Part shown: positions 27,502 through 36,738 of the stretch, in pieces
Position numbering within the stretch: the first letter of the stretch is position 1
How the letters are laid out: each line of letters opens with the position of its first letter
NCBI GenBank assembly: GCA_964441245.1
Contig: CAYTVR010000004.1
Span: 1-64,000, forward strand
Reading direction: 5' to 3'
Source of the DNA: JALZUU01 sp964441245
Lineage (GTDB): Bacteria > Bacteroidota > Bacteroidia > Chitinophagales > Saprospiraceae
Length of the DNA: 64,000 bases
Notes under the pieces: generated by a model
Told to the model about the DNA's origin: nothing
Database searches by the model: none
Seen by the model: the letters and a program-made list of their open reading frames with translations, nothing else
Made by a program: the position numbers and the translations under genes

Positions 27502-28272
27502 TTATTTTTTCCTCGTCAATCGGCCTTCTAAAAAGGTACGTGCTTTTTTTCTTCTGTTCAAAAAAAGTTGTTTTAACGAAAATAAATGCACCGCGAAAGC
27601 AAAGGGCAGAATAAAACCAGGAATCCAAATAAAAGGAAAATGAGCTATAAAGATATTGGCTGGCTCATTCATAAAGACTCGAAAGGAAGAAGGAGCAGAA
27701 AGAACCGCGATTAGAATTACATTCAACAACAAAGTTAGTCCTGAGATATTCCAGATAATTGCTTCGGACCGTAAATATCGCCCTCTATAAAAAAAAGTAA
27801 AGCCTGCTAATAAGGCAGTTATCCCAACAAGTATATCAAAATTGAATCCTTCAAAAGTCATTTGAAAAGGTACAAAGCCTCCGAGATATCCCATCCACAA
27901 TATCAATTCCATTGGAATTCTAAATCCTTGGATATAGATCATCCAACTTATCGGCACCTCTTTTAGTAGTTCGTTGAAAAATTTTGAAAATAGTAGAAAA
28001 ATGGTCAGTGCTACTGGTGGTACAACTGCCCAGATTATTCTTGAAGGTAGGTTAGTCGTGTCATAAAAAAATCCAGCATAAGACATTAAGCCCAGAAAAG
28101 ACAACCAAAAGAAAAATCCTAAACCAACATAAATCAAGAGCTTTTTCAGCTTAAGCGCATCTGTCTCCTTTTTTGTGTAAACAAAATGAATCGCGTAAAG
28201 CACACTAGCAACCAAAGCCAATACTATAAGTACGACAAATACTTGAGATAAGAAGTAGATCCTTTGGTTCAT
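27502..28272 (-). CDS. uncharacterised multi-pass membrane protein
   Basis: A 256-residue protein with about seven hydrophobic helices ('VFVVLIVLALVASVLYAIHF', 'LLIYVGLGFFFWLSFLGLMS', 'AVVPPVALTIFLLFS', 'ILVGITALLAGFTFFYRG', 'LLLNVILIAVLSAP', 'FPFIWIPGFILPFAFAVHLF') and a very basic tail (RRKKARTFLEGRLTRKK). Similar proteins occur widely in Bacteroidota without a known role. Likely inner membrane. It is monocistronic as far as can be seen. Confidence 0.75.
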   Translation of the reverse strand: MNQRIYFLSQVFVVLIVLALVASVLYAIHFVYTKKETDALKLKKLLIYVGLGFFFWLSFLGLMSYAGFFYDTTNLPSRIIWAVVPPVALTIFLLFSKFFNELLKEVPISWMIYIQGFRIPMELILWMGYLGGFVPFQMTFEGFNFDILVGITALLAGFTFFYRGRYLRSEAIIWNISGLTLLLNVILIAVLSAPSSFRVFMNEPANIFIAHFPFIWIPGFILPFAFAVHLFSLKQLFLNRRKKARTFLEGRLTRKK

Positions 28273-28397
28273 TTAATCTTTGTACAAAATTGTCCTATTG
28301 ATTGATGGTCGAAAAAAATTATCAAGTATTCACTTTTAAAGCTTCACTTTATTAAAAAAAATGTTGGTTCGTCAAAATCCTTATGCTTTTCGTCTGT

Positions 28398-30470
28398 CTA
28401 ATATTTCAACAAGGCTCCTATCGCTACGTCTACTTTTTCTATCGAAGGAATCATGGTCTCTTCTAAGATGGAATTCAATGGAATTGCAGGCATATTTTCA
28501 GAGCCAATCGTTCGCACAGGTGCATCTAAATATTCAAAGCAATGTTCTTGAATTCGAGCAGCAATGCTTTGTGAAAAAGAATTGTTGACAGGCTCTTCCG
28601 TAAGCACTAAACAACGATGGTGTTTCCGAACAGATTCATAAATCGTTTCTTCATCCAATGGATGTAAAGTTCGTAAATCCACTATTTCTACTTGCCCTGG
28701 ATAATTTTTTGAAGCATTCAAAGCCCAATGTACCCCCATTCCATAAGTGATAATGGTCATAGCATTTCCACTTTCAATATTTTCAGCATTAGCCTCTTGT
28801 ACGATACGGGCTTTCCCAAAAGGAATCACATAATCTTCATCAGGCTCAATTGTTCGGGCTGCCTCTGTTCCGCTAATTTTTGACCAATACAGACCTTTGT
28901 GTTCAAAAATTACGACTGGGTTGGGATCATGATAAGCTGATTTCATCAAACCTTTCAAATCTGCACCATTGCTCGGATAGGCAATTTTCAAACCTCGGAT
29001 ATTACAAACTACAGACTCAACGCTAGAAGAATGATAAGGTCCTCCACTTCCATAAGCTCCAATCGGCACTCGTAAAATCATACTCACTGGCCATTTTCCA
29101 TTGGACAAATAACAAGACCGACTTACTTCCGTAAATAATTGATTTAAACCCGGCCAGATATAATCAGCAAATTGAACTTCCACTATTGGTTTTAATCCAA
29201 CTGCAGACATACCAACGGTACTACCAATAATAAAAGCTTCTTGAATGGGTGTATTGAAAACACGATTGTCTCCAAATTTTTGCGCCAGTGTCGCCGCCTC
29301 TCTAAAGACACCACCTAAACGGCCTCCAACATCTTGTCCATATAAAAGACATTCTGGATATTGTTTCATTAATTCTTCAACAGCGAATAGTGCACAGTCG
29401 ACCATGACTACTTTATCTTTTTTTCCAACAGGCTCCCGGATTCCTTTTTCCTCAAGGATAGGAGTTGGCGCAAAATCATGGGTAAATAAATCCTCAGGTT
29501 GAGGATCATCGGCTTTCATAGCTTTCACTAAATCTTCTTCCACTTTTTGACGTGCTTCTTTCTCTATCTTCTCAATAGCCTTTTTTGTGACTCCTTCTGA
29601 TAACAATTGTTGAATGAATAAAGGATAAGGATCACGCAAAGATTGTTCTTCCAAATCATCTCGGTACCATTCTTTTCGAACGCCTGAAGTATGGTGATTC
29701 AATAAAGGAACTTTTGCATGAACTAAAAAGGGTCGTCGTTCTTTACGTATGGTGGCGATTACTTTTTTGATGGCTTGCCAAGATGCTACAAAATCACTTC
29801 CATTGATCGTTACCACTTCAATACCAGGAAAACCTTTGGCATATTCCGTGGCATCCGCGTGACGTATCTCAGCCGCATTCGCTGAAATATCCCATTCATT
29901 ATCTTCTACTAAATAAAGAATGGGTAATTGTTTTAATGAGGCCATTTGAAATGCTTCCGACACTTCTCCTTCCGTAATGGAAGCATCACCAAAACAGCAT
30001 ACAACAATTGGGTTTTCTTTTTTGACTTTCGTCAAACCTGTTTTTTCTTTATACTGTAAACCCATAGCAATGCCCGTAGTCGGGATACCTTGCATCCCTG
30101 TGGCAGAAGATTGATGAGGTATTTTAGGTTTGTCTTCTTCCTTCAAGCTTGGATGAGCGTAGTAGGATCGCCCTGCAGAAAATGGGTCTGATTTTTTTGC
30201 AAGCAATTGCAACATTAGATCGTAAGGCTCCATTCCTATAGCTAATAATAACGCATCATCTCTATAATAAGGAGAAACAAAATCCTGTGCTTTTAATTGT
30301 AGTCCCAAGGCTAATTGGACTGCTTCATGTCCACGAGAAGTTGCATGAACGTATTTGGATACTACTTTGAAATTTTCTTCATATACCTCCGTCATTGATT
30401 TAGCCGTAGCCATCAATCGAAATCCTTTTAATAAAATGTCCTTAGCAATCATTCTTTTAGTCTTAATCAT
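28398..30470 (-). CDS. 2-oxoacid dehydrogenase E1, fused alpha and beta subunits
   Basis: A 690-residue protein joining E1 alpha (about 1-340) and E1 beta (about 350-690), which are separate genes in many bacteria. The thiamine diphosphate motif is 'CFGDASITEGE' to 'LYLVEDNEWDIS', a variant of GDG(x)nN. The beta part shows 'CLLYGQDVGGRLGGVFREA', 'EVQFADYIWPG' and 'PIGAYGSGGPYHSSS'. It decarboxylates a branched-chain or similar 2-oxo acid and hands the acyl group to a lipoyl E2. No E2 or E3 gene is adjacent. It could start at the ATG 18 bases later. Confidence 0.9.
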   Translation of the reverse strand: MIKTKRMIAKDILLKGFRLMATAKSMTEVYEENFKVVSKYVHATSRGHEAVQLALGLQLKAQDFVSPYYRDDALLLAIGMEPYDLMLQLLAKKSDPFSAGRSYYAHPSLKEEDKPKIPHQSSATGMQGIPTTGIAMGLQYKEKTGLTKVKKENPIVVCCFGDASITEGEVSEAFQMASLKQLPILYLVEDNEWDISANAAEIRHADATEYAKGFPGIEVVTINGSDFVASWQAIKKVIATIRKERRPFLVHAKVPLLNHHTSGVRKEWYRDDLEEQSLRDPYPLFIQQLLSEGVTKKAIEKIEKEARQKVEEDLVKAMKADDPQPEDLFTHDFAPTPILEEKGIREPVGKKDKVVMVDCALFAVEELMKQYPECLLYGQDVGGRLGGVFREAATLAQKFGDNRVFNTPIQEAFIIGSTVGMSAVGLKPIVEVQFADYIWPGLNQLFTEVSRSCYLSNGKWPVSMILRVPIGAYGSGGPYHSSSVESVVCNIRGLKIAYPSNGADLKGLMKSAYHDPNPVVIFEHKGLYWSKISGTEAARTIEPDEDYVIPFGKARIVQEANAENIESGNAMTIITYGMGVHWALNASKNYPGQVEIVDLRTLHPLDEETIYESVRKHHRCLVLTEEPVNNSFSQSIAARIQEHCFEYLDAPVRTIGSENMPAIPLNSILEETMIPSIEKVDVAIGALLKY

Positions 30471-30679
30471 TCTTCAGATATTTTATTGTGATAAACTACT
30501 ATACCTATATTGCTTTAATACGTTGTAATTTGAATGACACACTCTTTCAGTTGTACCTCTATTTATAATTTTGAATGAAAAACAATCGAACTTTGGATAG
30601 CTCTGTAAGAGAGAAATATAGCAAATTAGGACTATTCAAAATCCAGGCATTCAAAGTGAAAAATATAGCTTACAATGTA

Positions 30680-31453
30680 TTAGACTTTCTTTTTAAATTT
30701 ATTAATTGCCTTTCGGCTAAATTCTGAGAGCACCAATTGTCCACTCATCGCTGCTCTTTCGTCTAGCAATTCATCCCAATGTTCAGTTCCTTGCCAAAAA
30801 GCTTTTTTCATTAATTTCATGGATTCGGGATTTGATAAGGCCAACTTCTCTGCTAGTGTTTGAATGGCTTCATCCATTTCCTCGATGGAGTCATGTAGTT
30901 GAGCATATAATCCTTTGTCGAGTGCCCAATTAGCGGATTGCCATTCTGTAGCATTAATAGCCAATTGACTCATTGCGGAAACGCCCATTTTTCGTTTAAC
31001 TGCAGGGCCAACAACAAAAGGACCGATTCCTATAGCTAACTCACTCAGTTTAACCGCTGCATATTTTGTAGCCAAGCAGTAATCTGTTGCAGAAGCGACT
31101 CCTACTCCTCCACCTACTGCTTTTCCTTGAACTCGTCCAATGATAAATTTAGGACATTTGCGACAAGCATTAATCACATTTGCAAAACCTAGAAAAAATT
31201 CCTTCCCTGTTTTTAAATCGTTGAGTGCGATTAATTCATCAAAACTTGCACCGGCACAAAAAGTACGATCACCACTACTTTGTAGTATAATGACTTTAAT
31301 GGCAGAATCCTTTCCAGCTAATTCAATAGCATTAGTCAGTTGAGCTAATATACTTCCAGGAAGAGCGTTATGAGAAGGATGAAAAAATGTAATACGGGCA
31401 ATACCGTTGTGATCTATTGAGGTGTCAACAGATCCAAGTTGCGTTTTATTCAT
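30680..31453 (-). CDS. enoyl-CoA hydratase/isomerase family protein
   Basis: A 257-residue crotonase. The oxyanion-hole blocks are 'CAGASFDELIAL' and 'GRVQGKAVGGGVGVASATDY'. The 'AIGIGPFVVGPAVKRKMG' region is typical of the methylglutaconyl-CoA/enoyl-CoA hydratase branch found in Bacteroidota. The exact substrate cannot be set. It lies 200 bp upstream of the E1 gene on the same strand, which would suit branched-chain amino-acid catabolism. Confidence 0.88.
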   Translation of the reverse strand: MNKTQLGSVDTSIDHNGIARITFFHPSHNALPGSILAQLTNAIELAGKDSAIKVIILQSSGDRTFCAGASFDELIALNDLKTGKEFFLGFANVINACRKCPKFIIGRVQGKAVGGGVGVASATDYCLATKYAAVKLSELAIGIGPFVVGPAVKRKMGVSAMSQLAINATEWQSANWALDKGLYAQLHDSIEEMDEAIQTLAEKLALSNPESMKLMKKAFWQGTEHWDELLDERAAMSGQLVLSEFSRKAINKFKKKV

Positions 31454-31843
31454 TTTACTTAGTTAGGTACTATATTTGTTGTAAAGATAACTATTGTAAG
31501 AACTATTTCTAAATTTGAAGACTCCTGTGACAAGTTTATTTTTAGTTTTTTTTGAAAAGTAAGTATTTTTTGAAAAGTTTATTTTAGTATAAACTGTAAA
31601 AAAATCGTGATATTCTCCTATATCTATTGGACTTTTCGTTCAAAACTGCTTGCTTATTTAACCATTTAAACGTGTAAAAAAATCAATTTCATCTAAATTA
31701 TAACATTTTTTTTGGCATATTCTTTGCAACTTTTTAAGTATCCTACCCCTCACAAATTTACCCTCCTTCTTACCTCCCAAAGAAATTCGGAATTACATTA
31801 ATTCTATCACCATATTATTTCATTAAATCTAAAATCCCATGAC
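31454..31843. other. divergent intergenic region before the GG-peptide gene
   Basis: 390 AT-rich bases between the hydratase (-) and the small peptide (+). TATATTTG at 31468-31475 (+) matches the -7 box but lacks a proper upstream TTTG. The TATTCTTTGC at 31718-31727 is one base off the spacing. No other gene is supported. Confidence 0.4.
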
Positions 31844-32026
31844 ATGAAAAGATTAGCAAACCTAAGAAAAGAACTTCCAAAGAAATCGAAGTTGAATTCA
31901 TTTCAGGTTAAAAACCTCAAAGGAGGAGCAGATAAGAACAAAAGAAAAGTTCGAGCGTCAGGCACTACTGCAAGCTCAACTCCTAATCCAGGATCTTTTG
32001 GTTCATACACTAGCTCTGGAGGTTAA
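31844..32026 (+). CDS. small double-glycine leader peptide, possible RiPP/bacteriocin-like precursor
   Basis: A 60-residue peptide. A basic, leucine-rich N-terminus ending 'NSFQVKNLKGG' (Gly27-Gly28) looks like the double-glycine leaders of Bacteroidota natural-product precursors, such as 'KKLNLKxLxKxEMKxIxGG'. The remaining 32 residues are Lys/Arg then Ser/Thr/Gly-rich (ASGTTASSTPNPGSFGSYT) with no cysteine. If cut after GG and exported by a C39-peptidase ABC transporter, this would be the mature product. No transporter or modification enzyme is adjacent. It has its own terminator. A TPR histidine kinase gene starts 160 bp downstream. Confidence 0.65.
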   Translation: MKRLANLRKELPKKSKLNSFQVKNLKGGADKNKRKVRASGTTASSTPNPGSFGSYTSSGG

Positions 32027-32072
32027 TTCAACCTATTTAAACTTCTTAAGTTTAAAGGAAGTACAGTTTAGT

Positions 32073-32109
32073 AAACGAATTAGGGTATTCATACTCTAAT
32101 TCGTTTTAC
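32073..32109 (+). terminator. rho-independent terminator after the GG-peptide gene
   Basis: AAACGAATTAG pairs perfectly with CTAATTCGTTT, and inner GTA/TAC may pair too. It is followed by TACTT. It separates the peptide gene from the kinase gene. Confidence 0.75.
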
Positions 32110-32185
32110 TTAGTTTTTGACAAAACACTTTTGATGAATATTCACCACCTAAGAACTCCAAAACATCCAATGAATCATTAGTGTA

Positions 32186-34381
32186 ATGAGCATGAAAAAA
32201 AATAAAGAACTCTCTACTTCAAATCAAAGCTATTATCTTTTTTTATTGATAATGGTATTTTGCTATTGTAGCACCTCTATTTATGGAAAGAATTTAGATA
32301 GTCTGAAAATAGTAATCGATCGAGAAACAAAAGATCAAAGTATGCTCTCTTTAGTAAAGCATGCTGCCAACCATTCTCATAAAGATTTAGATCTTGCTTT
32401 AGCCTACCTGAGTCTTGCTCGCGAAAATGCTTTGAAAGCAAACAATTACCACGACCTATTTGATATACAAAGAGAAACTGGTTTTGTATATGAAGAAAAT
32501 AATCAATTGGAATCTTCTCTGGCTTCTTTCCAAGAAGCATTAGAAACGGCAGAAAGACTTAATAATCAAATCCTCAAAATCACCATTTATACTGACATCG
32601 CTGTACTCAATGAAAAGCTTGGCAAATATGCTATTGCAAAAGATTATCATGTTAAATCGATAAAAATTGCTCAAGATGAACATGATCTAGAGACGGTAGA
32701 AAATGCCTATCATGGATTAGGCTCATTATATGAACGAGTTGGTGACTATGATAAAGCTATTGAATATTATTTTCAATCACTAAAAATTGCAGAAAATCGA
32801 AAATCTGGATCTGGTGTCATTATCACATTACAAAGTATTGCCGATACCTATAATCAAATTGGGAATGAAAAATTAGCCTTACAAACAATTGAAAAAGCAT
32901 ATAATAATGCTGTCCACTTAAAAGATCAAGTACTAATAGCCAATACGGCCTATGATTTTGGAAAAATTCTAAATGATCATGGCTCTTTAGATAAAGCCTT
33001 AGAAATGCAAATGGCTTCTTTAGAAACTTATCAAAAAATTCAAGATAAACCAGCTATCGCTAGAGGTTTAGTCAACGTTGGTGAAATATACACCAAGAAA
33101 AAAATGTTTATCCAAGCAAAAATGTATTTCAAAGAAGCCACCAAAGAAAAAGAATATCTTTCTATTTTAAATGATGCTGACTTGAATCATAAACTTGGTA
33201 ATCTTTATTTGGAATTAAATGATATCAATAAAAGCGAAGCTTCGTTTAAGAAAAGTTTAGAAATATCAACTGCAAACGAATTAAAAGAATTAGAATTAAA
33301 GAACAATTATAGCCTTTATCAAATCAATGCAGACAAAGGAAATCATAAGGAATCATTAGCTTATCTGGAGACCTATATTGAGCATAACAATTACATGCTT
33401 AACCAGGAAAAAACTAAGCGAATTATTGAGATGCAGTTTAAATTTGACGTAGAGAAAAGTGATAAAGAAATTCAAAGTTTAATGCTTCGACAAAATAGGA
33501 TATTCCTTTTAGGAACTGTACTAATGTTTACTTTTTTAATCTTATTCTTGATTTACATTATCAGATTAAAAGGTCAAAACAATACCAAACTTTTAAGAAA
33601 AAGCGAAGAGATCAAAGATCAAAACATCCGTCTAGAAGAATCCAATGAAGTTTTAAAACAATTTGCTTACGTAGCAGCACACGATTTAAAAGAACCGCTC
33701 AGAAATATCGGAAGCTTTGTCAGTTTGATTCAAAAAAGATTTGGACATGAATTAAGTGATGAGGCCAATGAGTATATGAACTTTGTAACTAAAGGAGTCA
33801 AACGGATGAATAATCTTCTAGGAGACTTGCTACGCTACTCAAGAATAACAGAACAATCGGCAGAACAAGAGTTAATTGAACTTGATGATATACTAGAGGA
33901 AGTAACTTGTAATTTAAGAGAAAGAATTATCACAAGCAATGCTGTCGTTAAAACGCCACCACCTCTTCCACCTATTCGCATGAGTCGGATTCACTTGGTT
34001 CAAATTTTCCAAAACTTGATGAGTAATGCTTTAAAATTTGTAGAAAAAGATCCTGTTATCATTATTGATGGAAATGTCAAAGACAATGAATTTATCATCA
34101 GTATCAGTGACAATGGAATTGGGATTAACAAAGAATATGAGCATAAAATATTCAATCTATTTCATCAACTCAATAAACGAAAACAATACGAAGGAACTGG
34201 AATTGGTCTAACCATTTGTAAAAACATTGTAGACAAATACAATGGAAAAATCTGGTTTGAATCTGAGCAAGGAAAAGGAACTACCTTCTTTATTAGTTTG
34301 CCAATTAGTGTCATACAAAGCGAAGAAGAAAAGGCCAATAATGCGCAAGAACTGAAGTTAGAATTAGCGAAAGCTAATTAG
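32186..34381 (+). CDS. TPR-containing sensor histidine kinase
   Basis: A 731-residue protein. A signal peptide or first membrane helix (20-32) leads to about seven TPR units in the periplasm ('YHGLGSLYERVGDYDKAIEY', 'LVNVGEIYTKKKMFIQAKMY'). A membrane helix at about 435-455 ('FLLGTVLMFTFLILFLIYII') and a coiled coil follow. The HisKA box has His499 in 'FAYVAAHDLKEPLRNIG'. The HATPase domain shows 'NLMSNALKFV', 'DNGIGI' and 'GTGIGLTICK'. There is no receiver domain and no adjacent response regulator. Start at 32186 or the ATG two codons on. The GG-peptide upstream is a conceivable ligand, but this is speculation. Confidence 0.93.
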   Translation: MSMKKNKELSTSNQSYYLFLLIMVFCYCSTSIYGKNLDSLKIVIDRETKDQSMLSLVKHAANHSHKDLDLALAYLSLARENALKANNYHDLFDIQRETGFVYEENNQLESSLASFQEALETAERLNNQILKITIYTDIAVLNEKLGKYAIAKDYHVKSIKIAQDEHDLETVENAYHGLGSLYERVGDYDKAIEYYFQSLKIAENRKSGSGVIITLQSIADTYNQIGNEKLALQTIEKAYNNAVHLKDQVLIANTAYDFGKILNDHGSLDKALEMQMASLETYQKIQDKPAIARGLVNVGEIYTKKKMFIQAKMYFKEATKEKEYLSILNDADLNHKLGNLYLELNDINKSEASFKKSLEISTANELKELELKNNYSLYQINADKGNHKESLAYLETYIEHNNYMLNQEKTKRIIEMQFKFDVEKSDKEIQSLMLRQNRIFLLGTVLMFTFLILFLIYIIRLKGQNNTKLLRKSEEIKDQNIRLEESNEVLKQFAYVAAHDLKEPLRNIGSFVSLIQKRFGHELSDEANEYMNFVTKGVKRMNNLLGDLLRYSRITEQSAEQELIELDDILEEVTCNLRERIITSNAVVKTPPPLPPIRMSRIHLVQIFQNLMSNALKFVEKDPVIIIDGNVKDNEFIISISDNGIGINKEYEHKIFNLFHQLNKRKQYEGTGIGLTICKNIVDKYNGKIWFESEQGKGTTFFISLPISVIQSEEEKANNAQELKLELAKAN

Positions 34382-34436
34382 GGCTTCTCTAAATTTTAAC
34401 TTTCTAAGAACCAATTTTTCATGAACCTCGCCTTAT

Positions 34437-34474
34437 AAAAAATAATATTCTCGATTTATCGAGAATATTATTTT
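34437..34474. terminator. bidirectional terminator
   Basis: A near-perfect palindrome: AAAAAATAATATTCTCGAT against its complement, with a T6 run on both strands. It lies between the convergent kinase and MBL genes. Confidence 0.85.
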
Positions 34475-34544
34475 TTAGTTCACCAGAACCATAGGCTATT
34501 GATTTTTGATGAAAAAAATTTAAACAAGCTTTTAAAGAAAACCA

Positions 34545-35498
34545 TCAAAGCGAATACTGCTTCATTTCCTTTGCGATATTAAATCCAGCATCCTCAACTA
34601 TTTTTTGAATAACTGGATCTTGCAAAACAGGATTGGTATGATTGAAATGAATGAAGAAAATTTTTTCTTTCTCTTTCCTTTCTAATGATTCAAAAAGCGA
34701 CATCGATTCTTGGATAAAAGGATGTGGAATCTGACTCATATTTCTTCCAGGTATTTCCCCATCAGCAAAAAAAGTTCCATCCAGAAAAGCATAATCTACC
34801 TGATGTATTTCTTTTGTAATTTCTCTTTCCCATGATTGCCATTTATTGATATCAGGGATAAACAATAATTTCTTTTTTGGGCCCATGATTTTAAATCCTA
34901 CTGTTTCAGAATATTCATCTCGATGAGGAACTAAGATTGGTTGTATTTGCAATTGTTCATTAAGTACGATTATAGAATCTTCTTTCAAATCATTCAATTC
35001 AATATTTTTCAATTTTACTAATTGACTCCAAGGACCATTTTTACGTAAGTAGTCTTCCATTCGTGGCATCGCGTAAACAGGCATTTGTTTGGCGCCCATC
35101 ACCTCTCGACCAAGTTGCATCAATCCCGTATAATGACCGATATGCGCATGTGTCAAAAAGATACCCATCAAATTTATTTTGTCCGTTCCTCTATGGTTTT
35201 GCAATCTATATAATTGTTCTCGAAAATCTGGGGTAGCATCAATCATCCAAGCTTCATGAGTTATTGGATCTACTACTGCTATGCAAGAAACTAGCTTTCG
35301 CAAAGCAGCATTTTTCCAAACAGCTTTACAACATTTTTTCTTGCAATCTGCTTGAGGAAAACCAGCATCTTGTGCGATTCCCAAAACGATTGCATAAGGT
35401 TTATTTAATTTTTTAGATTCGGCATTTTCCTGGACAGGTTGATCTGATGAAGTACAAGTTATTAAAAAGAAGATAGGGAAAAAGAGGAGGTATTTCAT
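34545..35498 (-). CDS. PqqB-like metallo-beta-lactamase fold lipoprotein
   Basis: A 317-residue protein with lipobox Cys15 (FFLITCTSS). The fold opens with 'VLGIAQDAGFPQADCKKKCC', the PqqB-type start with its zinc-binding cysteines. The metal loop is 'LTHAHIGHYTGL', where the usual HxHxDH has Gly in place of Asp. PqqB itself acts in pyrroloquinoline quinone synthesis, but there is no pqqA, C, D or E here. Export as a lipoprotein also argues for another hydrolytic or oxidative role. Confidence 0.85.
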   Translation of the reverse strand: MKYLLFFPIFFLITCTSSDQPVQENAESKKLNKPYAIVLGIAQDAGFPQADCKKKCCKAVWKNAALRKLVSCIAVVDPITHEAWMIDATPDFREQLYRLQNHRGTDKINLMGIFLTHAHIGHYTGLMQLGREVMGAKQMPVYAMPRMEDYLRKNGPWSQLVKLKNIELNDLKEDSIIVLNEQLQIQPILVPHRDEYSETVGFKIMGPKKKLLFIPDINKWQSWEREITKEIHQVDYAFLDGTFFADGEIPGRNMSQIPHPFIQESMSLFESLERKEKEKIFFIHFNHTNPVLQDPVIQKIVEDAGFNIAKEMKQYSL

Positions 35499-35600
35499 CG
35501 TGTTATTTATTGGCTTTTGGTTAAAATAAAAAACGCGGATAAATGGACTATGTTTTAATACAGTCTTTATCCGCGTTTTCTTTAGATGCTTAAACGATTA

Positions 35601-36353
35601 TTAATCGCCTCCTGCAAAGGCTGAAATTAAGTATAGGATTTCTAAGTATAACCATACTAAGGTAAACAATAATCCCATTCCATAATACCATTCCATGTAA
35701 GATGGCGTTTTCATTTCTTCTCCTTTATCAAAATTGTCAAAATCAACTAACAATTTCATAGAGGCAACACCTACAATCACTAAGCTGATCCCAATTCCGA
35801 TGGGTGATTGATCATGTAAAAAGGGTACGTCTACTCCAAAGAAATATAAAACAAACTCTACCAAATATAGCAGCATGATTCCACCAACTGCAGTCATGAT
35901 GATACTTCTAAACCGTTCTGTTACTTTAATGACACCTGATTTATACAACATCAACATGGTAAACAAAATTGCCAAAGTCAACGTAACGGCTTGGAAGATA
36001 ATACCTCCATAAAAAGAACTATAAATGGCTGATGCTCCTCCGACTACTAATCCTTCAAAGACCGCAAAAAGTGGTGCCAACATAGGAGACTTATCTAGAT
36101 TACGACCAGCTATAAAACTAACTGCCGCACCTCCAATTACGCCACCAATCATCAGAAATTTACTGGCAAATACATAACCACCCAAAGCTGCAATAGTCAT
36201 AATACCCAAAAGCATTACTGTTTTATTGACTGCTCCATTGACTGTCATTAATTCACCAGAATATACCATTTCAGAATCCAAGACATTGGTATTGCGTTCT
36301 ATCGCTTCTTCCTTAATCATTGGATTATTAGATTCGAAAATATTTCTACTCAT
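35601..36353 (-). CDS. Bax inhibitor-1/YccA family membrane protein
   Basis: A 250-residue protein with seven membrane helices in the BI-1 arrangement, such as 'TVMLLGIMTIAALGGYVFAS', 'APLFAVFEGLVVGGASAIYS' and 'WYYGMGLLFTLVWLYLEILY'. Bacterial BI-1 proteins are pH-sensitive calcium leak channels or quality-control partners of FtsH. The acidic soluble start (NNPMIKEEAIERNTNVLDSE) is usual for the Bacteroidota form. It lies 100 bp upstream of the PqqB-like gene. Confidence 0.93.
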   Translation of the reverse strand: MSRNIFESNNPMIKEEAIERNTNVLDSEMVYSGELMTVNGAVNKTVMLLGIMTIAALGGYVFASKFLMIGGVIGGAAVSFIAGRNLDKSPMLAPLFAVFEGLVVGGASAIYSSFYGGIIFQAVTLTLAILFTMLMLYKSGVIKVTERFRSIIMTAVGGIMLLYLVEFVLYFFGVDVPFLHDQSPIGIGISLVIVGVASMKLLVDFDNFDKGEEMKTPSYMEWYYGMGLLFTLVWLYLEILYLISAFAGGD

Positions 36354-36738
36354 AATTTTAATACTTAATTGAAATAAAATTTTTCTTTTTTTGATTCCTA
36401 AATATAATGCTTTTACATTATTTCAGGGTATATGTTATTTGAAATTCTTCCTTTTTATATAAACACTAAGGAAATCTTTCATTTTATTAGACGAAGAATC
36501 AAGCCAAAAGTACCGTTTCCTTAATAAAACATTAACACTAAATATACTGGTTTTTTGATACTAATCATATTTCATCACTTAAAACAACAGAATTGAAAGA
36601 TTTGTTCTAGTACATAGTTTTACAGGTGATTACTTACTTTTTTAATCCTTTTCGGGAAAAAGAATCATTTTGTAATCCGTGAGTGATAACTAAGCACCTC
36701 CCTTGGAGGAACAATCTCAATATTTTTAAACCAATCTT
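36354..36738. other. intergenic region between BI-1 and the paa operon end
   Basis: About 385 AT-rich bases upstream of the BI-1 gene and downstream of the thiolase (both minus). No reading frame or clear hairpin was recognised. It must hold the BI-1 promoter. Confidence 0.4.
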
